A stretch of DNA of 64,000 nt from an uncultured Selenomonadales bacterium (GCA_900315925.1 ONAV01000002.1:1-64000); one strand, 5' to 3'. Positions 17,325 to 27,156 are shown, numbered from the stretch's first letter. The notes: generated from the sequence alone by a model not told the origin. Program-made: numbers and translations.

Positions 17325-18245
17325 TTATTCCTCATCCGTGGCAAACAACGCGTCCACAAACTTTTCCGGTTCAAAGGGACGGAAGTCCATGATTCCTTCC
17401 CCGATACCGATCCATTTTACCGGCAGGCCCAGTTCTTCCCGGATAGCCACCACCACGCCGCCTTTCGCCGTGCCGTCCAGTTTGGTCAGCACCACACCGG
17501 TAATCTTGGTGGTTTCCGTGAACACCTTGGCCTGGGTGATAGCATTCTGTCCGGTGGTGGCGTCCAGCACCAGGAACACTTCGTGGGGCGCTTCCGGAAT
17601 TTCCCGTTTGATGATCCGGTCAATCTTGCCCAGCTCGTTCATCAGGTTGACTTTGTTATGCAGACGCCCTGCCGTATCAATAAACAGCACGTCAATGCCC
17701 CGGGCCTTGGCCGCTTTCAGCGCATCAAACACAACCGCAGCCGGATCCGCCCCTTCCTCGTGTGCGATCACATCACACTGGGCCCGCTCGCCCCAGATTT
17801 TCAGCTGGGCGGACGCGGCAGCCCGGAAGGTATCCCCTGCCGCCATCATCACTTTGTAATTAAACAGACGGAAGTAGTTGGACAGTTTGCCGATGGTGGT
17901 GGTCTTCCCCACCCCGTTGACGCCTACCACCAGAATTACGGTGGGACGGGCTCCGATACGGGTCCGCACGCCGTCATCCTTTAACATGGCGGCAATCTGT
18001 TTCTTCAGGAACGGAAGCACATCCTCCGTCCCGTTGATTTCTCTTTTCTTAGCTGCCTGACGCACGTCCTCGATCAGTTTTTCCGTAGTCTTCACACCCA
18101 CGTCGGCCGTCAGCAGGATCATCTCCAGCTCTTCCAGAAAATCTTCATCCACTTTGGCAGACATACCCACCAGTTCCGTGATCCGGTCGGTGAAATTCTG
18201 GCGTGTCTTGGTCAGCCCCGACTTCAGTTTCTCAAAAAAGCCCAT
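17325..18245 (-). CDS. ftsY: SRP receptor FtsY
   Basis: Membrane-associated GTPase that docks SRP-ribosome complexes. NG domain with GVNGVGKTTTIGKLS (about 110), DTAGRLHNK, TKLDGTAKGG and the end GEGIMDFRPFEPEKFVDALF. Length 306 with no long acidic A domain, as in many Firmicutes. It begins 47 bases downstream of the smc stop, as expected for an smc-ftsY operon. Confidence 0.96.
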   Translation of the reverse strand: MGFFEKLKSGLTKTRQNFTDRITELVGMSAKVDEDFLEELEMILLTADVGVKTTEKLIEDVRQAAKKREINGTEDVLPFLKKQIAAMLKDDGVRTRIGARPTVILVVGVNGVGKTTTIGKLSNYFRLFNYKVMMAAGDTFRAAASAQLKIWGERAQCDVIAHEEGADPAAVVFDALKAAKARGIDVLFIDTAGRLHNKVNLMNELGKIDRIIKREIPEAPHEVFLVLDATTGQNAITQAKVFTETTKITGVVLTKLDGTAKGGVVVAIREELGLPVKWIGIGEGIMDFRPFEPEKFVDALFATDEE

Positions 18246-18292
18246 GGCGCTACTTCCTTTCTATATGTAAAATAAACTTTTAGTAACAATCA

Positions 18293-21200
18293 CTACACGC
18301 TGTCCTTAACCAGCTTGTCGCTCATCTTCACGGAAAGAATCTTGGATACGCCGGATTCCTCCATGGTCACCCCGTACATTACATTGGCCGCTTCCATGGT
18401 GCCCTTCCGGTGGGTGATGACGATAAACTGGGTCTGCATGGCATAGCCTTCCAGGAATTTGGAGAAGCGTCCGATATTAGCGTCGTCCAGCGGCGCATCA
18501 ATCTCATCCAGAATACAGAACGGCGAAGGATGGTAACTCAGCAGGGCAAACAACAGCGCAATGACCGTCAGCGCCCGCTCCCCGCCGGAAAGAAGGAACA
18601 GGCTCTGAAGTTTCTTCCCCGGAGGCTGCGCCTCGATGTCAATGCCGGACTCCAGAATATTATCCGGATCCGACAGTTTCAGTACTGCAGTGCCCCCGCC
18701 AAAGAGCTGCACATACGTGTTTTGGAAAAAGCCGTTGATTTTGCCGAAGGCTTCCTTGAACCGTTTCGTCATCCCCGCATTGATTTCCGAGATGACGGAC
18801 TCCAGCTTGTCCCGGGCCTCGCAGAGGTCGGTATACTGCTTCTGCAAAAACTCATAGCGTTCGCTGACCGCTTTGTACTCTTCAATGGCGCCGGGGTTCA
18901 CCGACCCCAGGTCATCCATCTGCCGCTGCAGCGAAGCCTGCATCCGGCGCAGGGCCGTTTCACTCTTGTCCTCCAGCACGCCTTCCGCTTTCGCCTCTTC
19001 TTTGGCTTCCGCCAGGTTCACTTTGTATTCCGAAGTCAGCTGCTCCAGCGCGTTCTGGTAATCGCTTTCCAGTTTGGCGTTGTCTACCTCGTTCTGATGC
19101 ACTTTGGCTTCCGCTTTGGCCAGCTCGCCCCGCAGGGTTTTCAGCTTTTCGCCTGCCGCCCCCTGCTTTTGGGTCAAATCCAGCCGCTGCTCCGTATAAT
19201 CGTGCTGACCGGTAAGGATATCTTGCAGTTCCTGCATGAGTGCCTTGCTCTGTTCCACCAGCTCTGTCTTTTTCTGTTTACTGCTTTCAATGGTCTTTTC
19301 TAACTTTTCGTGTTCGTCCGTATCCGCGTTAAACTCAGCTTGCAGCCGTCCCAGATCGCTGTCCAGCTGCTGCATGCGCTCGCTTTTCAGCTGCCGCTGG
19401 GTGTTGGCGGTCTCCGCCTGAACCCGTGCATCCTGCAATCGTAACGCCAGCGTTTCCAACGCGCTCTTGTCAGACGCTATCTTCTTCTGCAGCGCGTCCA
19501 GCGTATTCTTCGCTTCTTCGTTAGCCGCTTCCATCTCCTGCAGCGGCTTTCGTTTATCCGCCAGCAGCTGCCGCACGGACAGATATTCGTTTGCCAGCTG
19601 GCTGCGGGTGTCCATGGCCAGCTCCAGCGCCTCGTTCTCCCGTTTCAGCTCATCGGACAGGCGCTGCTCTTCCGCTTTCATCTCCGTCAGGCGGATGTTC
19701 TTCTGCTGTACGGTATCCCGCAACACGGAGAGCCGTTTTTCCTGTTCCTGCAGTTCATCTTCCAGGACTTCCTTTTCTTCCTGAATGGCCAGCAGGTTTT
19801 TATTGAATTTCCGTAACGCCGCTTCCTGCGCTTTCACATCCCGTTCCCGGGTCAGATAGCCGGACTCTTTCTTCGGGCGGCTGCCATCCATGGTTTCCGC
19901 CACCAGTACCCGGCCGATAAGGAACCGGATTGCTGGTTTCACTTCTTCCTTACACTGCAGCAGGTCCGCCGCAAAGCCACGGACTCCCGGCAGTCTGGCC
20001 AGCGCTTTTTCCTCCGCTTTCAGCACCGGCTCTTTTATGGTGTCCAGGGGCAGGAAAGTCGCCCGGCCCTCTTTGCGCTCCTTCAGATACCGGATGGCCT
20101 GCTTCGCCGCGTCCGCCGACTGAATTACGATATTTTGAGAGCCGGCGCCCAATGCCGTTTCCATCGCAGTCACATACTCCGGTTCCACGGAAATCAGCGC
20201 CGCAGCCGGCCCGATCACATCCGCATGCCAGCTTTCCCGGCTCTGCATGACCGCTTTTACACCGAAGCCGAAGCCTTCCAGAGATTGCTGCATATCCCGC
20301 AGCAGATGCAGCCGGGATTCCACCGCCGCAATCTGGGTCTGGCATTCATTGTATTTTTTATCCACGCCCTGAAAGGCCTGACGTTTTTCCGCCGCCCTGG
20401 CCGCCAGTTCGTTTCCTTCCTTTATATAGCGGGCTATATCCTGTTCCAGTTCCCCCTTGCGGGAAATCAGCCCCCGCTGTTCTTCCGTTAATTCCGCCAC
20501 CCGCTGTTCCGCGGCGTCCACGTCGTCTTTCAGCCGGTTGCGGCGGTTCATGCGTTGTTCCTGTTCCGTTTCCAGCTGCCGGATTTCATTGCGCAATTCC
20601 ACCATTTTGCGCATATCTTCAAAATTGCTGTCCGTCAGCTCCTGAATCTTTGCCTCGTTATCTTTCTGGGCCTGCAGACGTTCCTGCTGCTGCTGTTCCA
20701 GATTCGTAACCTGCTCAGCCGCCTCGTCCCGTTTGGCTTCCAGCACGTCAAACTCTTTGGCCAGCGTTTCCATCTGGGCCGTCCACTGCTTGATCTGTTC
20801 CTGCAGCTTCACGTCGCGTTTTGCAATATTGCCCTGCTGCCGGATGCTCTGCTCAATACGTTCGTCCAGCACGGCGTCTTCGCCCTTGATAGCTTCCAGC
20901 GCCTTTTCTTTTTCTGTAATGCCGGCCTGGATGTGGGACACCTGGTCGTTCAGCGCGTCCAGCTCCTGCTGCAATTCGGTCAGGAACGCCTCCTGCTCGC
21001 TCACTTCTGTGCTTTTTTCCAGAAAGATGAGGTTGCAGTCCTCCTGCTCCTGCTGCAGTTTGGCCCGGGCCTGCTCGATGGTTTCCACCCGCTGCACGAA
21101 CTGGGTCAGCTTGCAGAGCCGCAGTTTCCCGTTCAGTTCGTTGTAGCGCATGGTTCGCTCCGACTCGATCCGCAGCGGCTCTACCCGGCTCTCCACTTCG

Positions 21201-21787
21201 CTCTTGATGTCGTTGATGCGGGTCAGGTTGTTGGCCGTATCGTCCAGACGGCGCGTGGCTTCCTTCTTCCGCATACGGAACCGGGCGATGCCTGCCGCCT
21301 CCTCAAAGATAGAGCGCCGGTCTTCCGGACGGCTGTTCAGGATTTCGTCGATTTTATTCTGCCCGATGAGAAACATGGCGCCTTTGCCCATGCCCGTATC
21401 CGCCAGCAGATCCAGTATATCCTTTAATCTGCAGTTTTTCTTGTTGATGGCGTAATCGCTGTCGCCGGAACGGTACAGGCGACGGGTGATGCTCACCTCG
21501 TCAAAATCCAACGGCAGCATGTGGTCCCGGTTGTCGAAGACCAGGGTCACTTCTGCCACGCCTAAGGCACGGCGCCTGCTGGTACCTGAAAAGATAATAT
21601 CTTCCATTTTGCTGCCACGGAGATATTTGGCGCTCTGTTCGCCTAACACCCAGCGCACCGCATCGGATATATTACTTTTGCCTGAACCGTTGGGTCCTAC
21701 CACGGCGGTGATGCCCGCGCCGAATTCGAGGACGGTGCGGTCCGCGAAGGATTTGAACCCGAAGGCTGTAACTGATTTTAAAAACAA
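18293..21787 (-). CDS. smc: Chromosome segregation protein SMC
   Basis: 1164 residues, close to the family length. N-terminal Walker A GPNGSGKSNISDAVRWVLGE (about 32), long coiled coils, a hinge around residues 500-650 (GFGFGVKAVMQSRES onward), and C-terminal signature LLSGGERALTVIALLFAL with Walker B CILDEIDAPLDDANI. SMC with ScpAB condenses and segregates DNA. Followed by ftsY. Confidence 0.97.
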   Translation of the reverse strand: MFLKSVTAFGFKSFADRTVLEFGAGITAVVGPNGSGKSNISDAVRWVLGEQSAKYLRGSKMEDIIFSGTSRRRALGVAEVTLVFDNRDHMLPLDFDEVSITRRLYRSGDSDYAINKKNCRLKDILDLLADTGMGKGAMFLIGQNKIDEILNSRPEDRRSIFEEAAGIARFRMRKKEATRRLDDTANNLTRINDIKSEVESRVEPLRIESERTMRYNELNGKLRLCKLTQFVQRVETIEQARAKLQQEQEDCNLIFLEKSTEVSEQEAFLTELQQELDALNDQVSHIQAGITEKEKALEAIKGEDAVLDERIEQSIRQQGNIAKRDVKLQEQIKQWTAQMETLAKEFDVLEAKRDEAAEQVTNLEQQQQERLQAQKDNEAKIQELTDSNFEDMRKMVELRNEIRQLETEQEQRMNRRNRLKDDVDAAEQRVAELTEEQRGLISRKGELEQDIARYIKEGNELAARAAEKRQAFQGVDKKYNECQTQIAAVESRLHLLRDMQQSLEGFGFGVKAVMQSRESWHADVIGPAAALISVEPEYVTAMETALGAGSQNIVIQSADAAKQAIRYLKERKEGRATFLPLDTIKEPVLKAEEKALARLPGVRGFAADLLQCKEEVKPAIRFLIGRVLVAETMDGSRPKKESGYLTRERDVKAQEAALRKFNKNLLAIQEEKEVLEDELQEQEKRLSVLRDTVQQKNIRLTEMKAEEQRLSDELKRENEALELAMDTRSQLANEYLSVRQLLADKRKPLQEMEAANEEAKNTLDALQKKIASDKSALETLALRLQDARVQAETANTQRQLKSERMQQLDSDLGRLQAEFNADTDEHEKLEKTIESSKQKKTELVEQSKALMQELQDILTGQHDYTEQRLDLTQKQGAAGEKLKTLRGELAKAEAKVHQNEVDNAKLESDYQNALEQLTSEYKVNLAEAKEEAKAEGVLEDKSETALRRMQASLQRQMDDLGSVNPGAIEEYKAVSERYEFLQKQYTDLCEARDKLESVISEINAGMTKRFKEAFGKINGFFQNTYVQLFGGGTAVLKLSDPDNILESGIDIEAQPPGKKLQSLFLLSGGERALTVIALLFALLSYHPSPFCILDEIDAPLDDANIGRFSKFLEGYAMQTQFIVITHRKGTMEAANVMYGVTMEESGVSKILSVKMSDKLVKDSV

Positions 21788-21823
21788 AACGAATCACCTG
21801 TATACCGGTCAGGAAAAGACTTT

Positions 21824-21960
21824 GCAAAACCGTACACGATTGCGATTCCATGGACTCATTCGCCTATGGCTTCGAAACTCGGGGCTACGCCCCTCAGACA
21901 ATCTCGCCATAACGGCGAATTTCATCTCATGGAATGAAGCAATCGTTCCCGATGTTTTGC
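21824..21960. repeat. 137-bp palindromic repeat, copy 1
   Basis: Imperfect palindrome: arms begin and end GCAAAAC / GTTTTGC and share ACGATTGC, ATTCCATG and ATTCGCC blocks in mirrored order, about 45 bp each side. The centre contains GGGGCTACGCCCC. A second copy of equal length is at 23503-23639. No coding potential. It lies between smc and the helicase gene; the rest of 21788-22087 holds only a further GC-rich hairpin near 22010-22030. Confidence 0.85.
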
Positions 21961-22087
21961 TTCAGTCTTTTTCTGACTACAAATTCTATTTACACTTTTT
22001 TAATGAACAAGCCCTCGCGCCCTCAGGGAGGACGCTCCGCATATTCAAAGGATCCCGGCCCTTTCTTTCAACGTAAACAAACACTAC

Positions 22088-23437
22088 TTATGCTTTGTTG
22101 CTGCCTTTTTTCGCATTCTTCGCCGCTTTTTTGGCTTTTTCTTTTAATGCCATGGAGGCTTCCCGGGCTGCCTGGCGGCTGACCTGCCGGCGATTGGACC
22201 CGGTCTTGGGAGCGTGGCGTTTGTCCGCTACGGAGTTGCGACCTCTGGATTTCGGGGCTTCTTTTTTCTGTTCCGCTTCCCGTCTCCGGGCGGCGGCGAT
22301 CCGGGTCCGGCGCACGATTTTGCGGCCGGTTGCCGTCTGCTTTTCCAGTGTCACACCCAGCTTTTTCTCTATATTGTGCAGCCAGCGCAGTTCTTCCGGC
22401 GTGTACAGGGTAACGGCGACGCCGTCTTTGCCGGCGCGGCCTGTACGGCCTACCCGGTGCACATACCAGTCCGCGTCATGGGGCACGTCGTAGTTGATGA
22501 CGTGGGTCACGCCTTCTACGTCCAGTCCCCGGGCCGCAATATCGCTGGCCGCCAGAATCTGGATTTTGGCGTCACGGAACTCTTTCATCACCGTTTTACG
22601 TTTTGCCGCGCTCATGTCGCCGGTGAGCACGGCCACATTATAGCCATGCTCGCCCAAAAAGGCGTCCACTTCTTTCGCCCGCTCTTTGCTGATGCAGAAG
22701 ACCAGCATCAGATAGGGGTTCAGGCGGTCGATGAGCTTCATGAGAAGCTCCGGTTTCTTTTCTTCCGTGGTGCGGATGCAAATCTGCTGAATCGCCTTTA
22801 CCACCGTTTCTGCCGGCGTAACATCAATGACCTGACAGTTGGTGGTCATGCTCCGTCCCAGCTTGTTGATTTCTTCCGAAACGGTAGCGGAACACAGCAT
22901 GGTCTGCCGTTCCGGACCGGTCATGGCAATCAGCTTCGCCGCATCGTCCATAAAGCCCTGGGCCAGCATTTCGTCTACTTCGTCCAGCACCAGGAACTTG
23001 ACGCCGCCCAAGTCCGTATTGCCTTTTTCAATATGGTCCAGCAGTCGTCCCGGGGTGCCGATCAGCACCTGGGCCTTGCCTGCCAGCTTGTTCTTCTGGG
23101 TTTCAAAATCACGGCCGCCGATGACCGCCAGCGTAGAGATCTCCAGTCCTTCCAGCACCTGCTTCATCACTTCATTGACCTGCTGGGCCAGTTCCCGGGT
23201 CGGCGTGATGACCAATGCCTGCACGTACTTTTTTGCCGGGTCGATCTTCTGGGCCAGGGGAATCAGAAAGGCCAGCGTCTTACCGGTTCCCGTCTGGGCC
23301 CGGGCCAGCACGTCCCGCCCTTTCAGCAAAGCAGGAATCGCCTGCTGCTGCACCGGCATGGGCGTTTTAATCCCCATCTTCTGCAAATTTTCCCTCACTT
23401 TGGGAAGTATGTTTATCTGTTCAAAAAAAGTGCTCAT
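22088..23437 (-). CDS. DEAD-box ATP-dependent RNA helicase
   Basis: 449 residues. Q motif and motif I ARAQTGTGKTLAFLIP, Ia TPTRELAQQ, motif II VLDEVDEML (DEVD in place of DEAD), motif III SAT, motif VI HRVGRTGRAG. A basic, disordered C-terminal tail (about 370-449, rich in Lys, Arg and Ala) resembles RhlE/CshA-type RNA-binding tails. Role: RNA unwinding in ribosome assembly or RNA decay. The gene stands alone, with a 137-bp palindromic repeat on each side. Confidence 0.93.
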   Translation of the reverse strand: MSTFFEQINILPKVRENLQKMGIKTPMPVQQQAIPALLKGRDVLARAQTGTGKTLAFLIPLAQKIDPAKKYVQALVITPTRELAQQVNEVMKQVLEGLEISTLAVIGGRDFETQKNKLAGKAQVLIGTPGRLLDHIEKGNTDLGGVKFLVLDEVDEMLAQGFMDDAAKLIAMTGPERQTMLCSATVSEEINKLGRSMTTNCQVIDVTPAETVVKAIQQICIRTTEEKKPELLMKLIDRLNPYLMLVFCISKERAKEVDAFLGEHGYNVAVLTGDMSAAKRKTVMKEFRDAKIQILAASDIAARGLDVEGVTHVINYDVPHDADWYVHRVGRTGRAGKDGVAVTLYTPEELRWLHNIEKKLGVTLEKQTATGRKIVRRTRIAAARRREAEQKKEAPKSRGRNSVADKRHAPKTGSNRRQVSRQAAREASMALKEKAKKAAKNAKKGSNKA

Positions 23438-23502
23438 TTTTTACCTCAAAATCCTACACTAAAAATATCAATCCCTAACTCCTGCCGAAAGGGAAAAACA
23501 TC

Positions 23503-23639
23503 GCAAACCCGTCAACGATTTCTATTCCATGGACTCATTCGCCTGTGGCTTCGAAACTCGAGGCTGCGCCTCTCAAACAGTCTCGCCACAACGGCGAATT
23601 TCATCTCATGGAATCACGCAATCGTTTCCGATGGTTTGC
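23503..23639. repeat. 137-bp palindromic repeat, copy 2
   Basis: Same element as 21824-21960, same orientation and length, with scattered substitutions. In several places changes on one arm are matched by changes on the other or fall at unpaired positions (for example GGGGCTACGCCCC becomes GAGGCTGCGCCTC, preserving the central stem). It lies between the helicase start and the glycosylase stop. Confidence 0.85.
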
Positions 23640-23682
23640 TCATGTTCTCCCTTTCAGCATAATTCAGGCACGATACTGCGCC

Positions 23683-24312
23683 TTATGGTTTTTTCTTACT
23701 TTCCGCACTGTGCTGCCACAGATACCATACGGCCAGGCTCCGCCAGGGCCGCCAGGGTTCCATCAGTTTGTTCAGCTGTCCCCGTTTAGGAACTTCTTTC
23801 AGTTTGCACAGCTTCTGCATTTCCTTTTTCAGCAGAAAATCATCTCCCGGCAGCACGTCCGGGCGGCACAGGGAAAGCAGCAGGAACATTTCGATAGTCC
23901 ACTGCCCCAACCCCCGCACGGTTTTCAGCAGCTTGACGATCTGGGCGTCCGTCATCTCTGCAAAAGCCGTAAAATCAATGGTACGATCCAACACCAGCCG
24001 GGCGAATTCCTTCATATACGTTATCTTGATTGCCGAGAGGCCGCAGGTGGCAATGGTCTCGTCCGTGAGGGCCAGCAGCTTCTCCGGTATCACCGGGTTC
24101 CCCGCCAGATGCCGCAGCTGTTCCATGATCTTTGCGCTGGACTCCGGGGGCAGCTGCTGGGCCGCGATACCCGTCAGCAGCACCTCAAAATACCGCTCCA
24201 GTCCATCCGGTTCCAGCGTACAGTGTCCGTATTCGTTTATGAAAGGAAGCAGCTCTTTTGCATTTTCACGCAAAAAAGATTCACCGGCCAGCCAGTCTGT
24301 GTTTTTCTGCAT
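23683..24312 (-). CDS. DNA-3-methyladenine glycosylase (AlkA-like, HhH-GPD)
   Basis: Base-excision repair glycosylase of about 209 residues. The helix-hairpin-helix region VRGLGQWTIEMFLLL is followed by the catalytic-Asp region LPGDDFLLKKEM, and the EPWRPWRSLAVWYLW end is typical of AlkA relatives. It lacks the extra N-terminal domain of E. coli AlkA. Start ATG at 24312 is chosen because GGAGGG lies eight bases upstream; the frame opens 24 codons earlier. Last clearly chromosomal gene before the mobile element. Confidence 0.9.
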   Translation of the reverse strand: MQKNTDWLAGESFLRENAKELLPFINEYGHCTLEPDGLERYFEVLLTGIAAQQLPPESSAKIMEQLRHLAGNPVIPEKLLALTDETIATCGLSAIKITYMKEFARLVLDRTIDFTAFAEMTDAQIVKLLKTVRGLGQWTIEMFLLLSLCRPDVLPGDDFLLKKEMQKLCKLKEVPKRGQLNKLMEPWRPWRSLAVWYLWQHSAESKKKP

Positions 24313-24581
24313 TAACGCGCCCTCCATCACGCAGAAGCCTGAACATCTTCCGCAAACAATGTAAAACAGTTTGCGCCGCATCATACCATAATAAGCTCCG
24401 GTTTTCCGTTACTCTTATAGCAAATCAAACGTAAACTACCCCATATTAATTAGTATATTATACCACAAGTAATCCGATGCATTCAATAAGAAACTATGCC
24501 CTTCCCCCGCATAACGAAAAAGTCAGACCAGGAAGATGGTCTGGCTCCTGTTTTGTAGTGCGCCTGGCATTGGCGCACAAC

Positions 24582-24620
24582 AAAAAACCTGCCCTTTCAC
24601 TGAAAGGACAGGCAATTTTT
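24582..24620. terminator. Bidirectional Rho-independent terminator
   Basis: CCTGCCCTTTC (24588-24598) / GAAAGGACAGG (24602-24612), with A6 before it and T6 after it, so T tracts on both strands. It ends relaxase transcription on the minus strand. Confidence 0.8.
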
Positions 24621-24728
24621 TACTGGTGCCGGGGACACCATTGTCATCAAACCGGCAAATTAAAATCCGTGTACCTGTTAATTTGCATAAACATTATAAC
24701 ACAACAAGAAAACTATGCATATAGCTTT

Positions 24729-26840
24729 TTACAGTTTCCAACCGGAATACATTTTATTTTCTGCCAGTTTCAACTCATTTATTGGCTCATCAGTATCATT
24801 GTGCCAGTAAGCTTCTAATTTTGGAATATCTCCTTTTGTTAATTTGTCTGTAATTTCTTCTATTTTCCTGTCAATATCTGCTTTAAGTTGTGGTGGTTGC
24901 TGTGTATGTGTTTTACCAGTTTTTTCTTTGGCTGCATAGAATTTAAATTTATCTCTTCCGTCTTTTGATTCAGGAACCAGTTTAATCTGGTCTTTTTGGA
25001 TCTGGTACAGCTGCGCTTTTCCTTTCACGATTATATCATTATCTTTGACTGCAATTTGTATGCCTTTTTCTTCTCGTATCACATAATAAATATCGCCCCG
25101 TATGACACGTTTCGGATACTCTTTTAATTGCGTCACTCCCTCTACCCGGCTTCGGTACGTTACTGTGGCCGGGATTTTTTCTGCAAAGATGACAGTTTCA
25201 TTATCTAACTCTCTCGTCTTCGCCAGCAGATCGTTATAGTGTTCTATCATCTTCTTTTGTTGATTATTTTTTCTGTAAATCTGGTTGGCTTTGACAATAG
25301 TTGATTCGATATTTTCTCTGATATTCTTTTCGGTAAATTCCAATACTCCTTTATGAGTTGTTTCAGCTGCATTTTTATAATGGGTAATTAATTTACCTGC
25401 ACGTTCTTTTTCCTGTTTAATTTGCGCCCATGTTTGTACATAATTTTCTCTGATTTCGTCAAAATTATCCGGATGTTCTTTTACCGCTTTGCTCCAAATA
25501 TCTTTGTTTCGTTGTTCAGCAATCTTCGCATTTCTATAATCCCGTTTTGCTTTATTGTATTCACCCTGGAATACAATATCCAATGTTATATCACGAATAA
25601 TTGTTTCCTGTTTATTTTTATTGGTTTTCAGGTTGGCTGTCAGTTCCTGCAAAAGGTTCTGATCTACTGGTTGCTTTTCTCCTGTAATCTTGATTTTTTT
25701 ACGGATATTCCCTTCTTCGATCCGTAGCTTGATAAATGCCGGATTAACATTTTTATATAGGTGCTTATATTGTAATTTATATTCCTCTGATTTTTGGACA
25801 GCTGCATTGACCTTTTCCTGTAATTTTTCCTGAATATCTGCCACGGTAATAACATACGGATTATCTTCTTTTTCACCGTACATTGCCTGCCATTCTTCTT
25901 CATCCTGTCTGCGCAGCAGGTCGCGTTCTCTTTGTATCTCTTTGGCAAGTTTGCGCAACACAATATCCTGGACAAAATTGACCAGTTTAATTTCTTCTTT
26001 GGACATGTTTTCAACGTCATATTCTTTAGCCGGCAGCTCTTCAGCAATTTCGTTGTCCAGTTCCTGCTCTACTTCCAACTGCATCTGACGTATTTTTTTT
26101 ATTGTTTTTGGATTTCTGTAAGCGTTTCCCATGTGTGGAGCCGGTTCACGATCCAGAAGCTTTGCTTCTTCAAATTTTCCCTGAGCTTCCAGATTAGTTT
26201 TTTGCTTTTTCAGTGTTTGGTGATCAATGTGCAGATTCAGCCCCTTCTCCCTAAATTTTTCATTGCACATATCAGCCCACATTTTACGCAATTCAAGGGT
26301 CGTGGAGTCCTGATCGAAGTATTGGGAAGTACGGTATCCCTGTGTTGGTTCTCCTTTCCGGTTCCGCGCATAGTTTTTAAAATATTTTTCTGGCCCTAAC
26401 GGTCTGTCTTTTTCAATAATTTTTTCATTGAACATCAGATGTACATGAGGATTTCTTTGCGCCGGATCAAATGCTGATTCTTTGTCATGGATTGCATAGG
26501 TAAAGGCATGATGCTCGCTGATTCCTGTCCGCGCTAAAAACTGTTCAACCAGTTCCTGGTTTTCCGCCAGCGTAAATTCTGCTTGCAGCGCAATAATATA
26601 TTCCCTGTATCCCCGGCCTTCCGGATTACGGTACTGCTCAACCTTCTGCCAAAAATCAGCTGCGCTGTCAGCCCATGCAGGCATGTTCCCGGATGCTTTA
26701 TATACCAGGTCTTCTTCCCGTCCCCGTATATGTTCGTATTTGTTTTCCCGGCAGATGTAATCAAAGTGCAGTCCGGTATTCAGTTTTCCGCCGTTTTTCA
26801 TTCGCCCGTGCGGGATTGTGGTAAAGGAATAATGTGCCAT
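24729..26840 (-). CDS. MobA/MobL-family relaxase (MobQ)
   Basis: 703 residues. The N-terminal 220 residues are a MobA_MobL domain: Tyr28 (HFDYICRE) is the likely nicking tyrosine and NPHVHLMFNEK (His132, His134) is the HUH metal site. The C-terminal 480 residues are mostly charged alpha-helix and coiled coil, without a visible helicase or primase. It nicks oriT and leads the strand into the recipient. The oriT-like hairpin array is directly upstream, and a 17-bp operator lies 27 bases before the ATG. Transcribed away from the T4SS operon. Confidence 0.93.
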   Translation of the reverse strand: MAHYSFTTIPHGRMKNGGKLNTGLHFDYICRENKYEHIRGREEDLVYKASGNMPAWADSAADFWQKVEQYRNPEGRGYREYIIALQAEFTLAENQELVEQFLARTGISEHHAFTYAIHDKESAFDPAQRNPHVHLMFNEKIIEKDRPLGPEKYFKNYARNRKGEPTQGYRTSQYFDQDSTTLELRKMWADMCNEKFREKGLNLHIDHQTLKKQKTNLEAQGKFEEAKLLDREPAPHMGNAYRNPKTIKKIRQMQLEVEQELDNEIAEELPAKEYDVENMSKEEIKLVNFVQDIVLRKLAKEIQRERDLLRRQDEEEWQAMYGEKEDNPYVITVADIQEKLQEKVNAAVQKSEEYKLQYKHLYKNVNPAFIKLRIEEGNIRKKIKITGEKQPVDQNLLQELTANLKTNKNKQETIIRDITLDIVFQGEYNKAKRDYRNAKIAEQRNKDIWSKAVKEHPDNFDEIRENYVQTWAQIKQEKERAGKLITHYKNAAETTHKGVLEFTEKNIRENIESTIVKANQIYRKNNQQKKMIEHYNDLLAKTRELDNETVIFAEKIPATVTYRSRVEGVTQLKEYPKRVIRGDIYYVIREEKGIQIAVKDNDIIVKGKAQLYQIQKDQIKLVPESKDGRDKFKFYAAKEKTGKTHTQQPPQLKADIDRKIEEITDKLTKGDIPKLEAYWHNDTDEPINELKLAENKMYSGWKL

Positions 26841-26866
26841 TGTCGAATGCCTTTGTGTAAGTTAAA

Positions 26867-26883
26867 TATCATATTTTATGATA
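26867..26883. promoter_or_regulatory. Operator-like 17-bp palindrome before the relaxase gene
   Basis: TATCATATTTTATGATA is a near-perfect palindrome, the best copy of a motif also found at 27157, 42610 and 47952. Probably a repressor site; the XRE protein at 42170-42574 is the likely binder (inference). Confidence 0.7.
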
Positions 26884-27032
26884 ATCTGCTGAGGCAGATT
26901 CCAAAGGGCTGAAAGCCCTTCACCCGAAGAAAAATCTTTGATTTTTCGTAAGGGGCCGGCTGTGCCGGTCGGTCCAGCGTGTGGCTGGCGCATGGAAAAC
27001 TCGGAACGAGTTTTCCGTAAATGCGCATTCCC
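26883..27032. other. oriT-like region: six tandem hairpins and an IncQ-like nic site
   Basis: Six consecutive inverted repeats: AATCTGC/GCAGATT (26883-26900), AAGGGCT/AGCCCTT (26904-26920), GAAAAATC/GATTTTTC (26929-26947), GGCCGGC/GCCGGTC (26954-26970), CCAGC/GCTGG (26974-26988), GGAAAACTC/GAGTTTTCC (26994-27016). The last is followed by GTAAATGCGC (27017-27026), very close to the GTAAGTGCGC nic core of IncQ-type oriTs that MobQ relaxases cut; the predicted nick is after 27026. An outer GCGCAT/ATGCGC pair brackets the last hairpin. Confidence 0.8.
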
Positions 27033-27156
27033 AATTTTCGTATTTTATTTTAGCATTTTTCCGGATTAAATTCAACTCATTTTCTTTTTTATTATCGAAT
27101 TATAAAATTTTAAAAATTTGTTTTGTCAAAAATAATCGCAGTTTACTATTGTTAAA

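Noticed and set aside
18410-21455. Long plus-strand open frames across smc
   Set aside because: They are antisense shadows of a well-defined smc gene with biased codon use; no ribosome-binding sites or domains.
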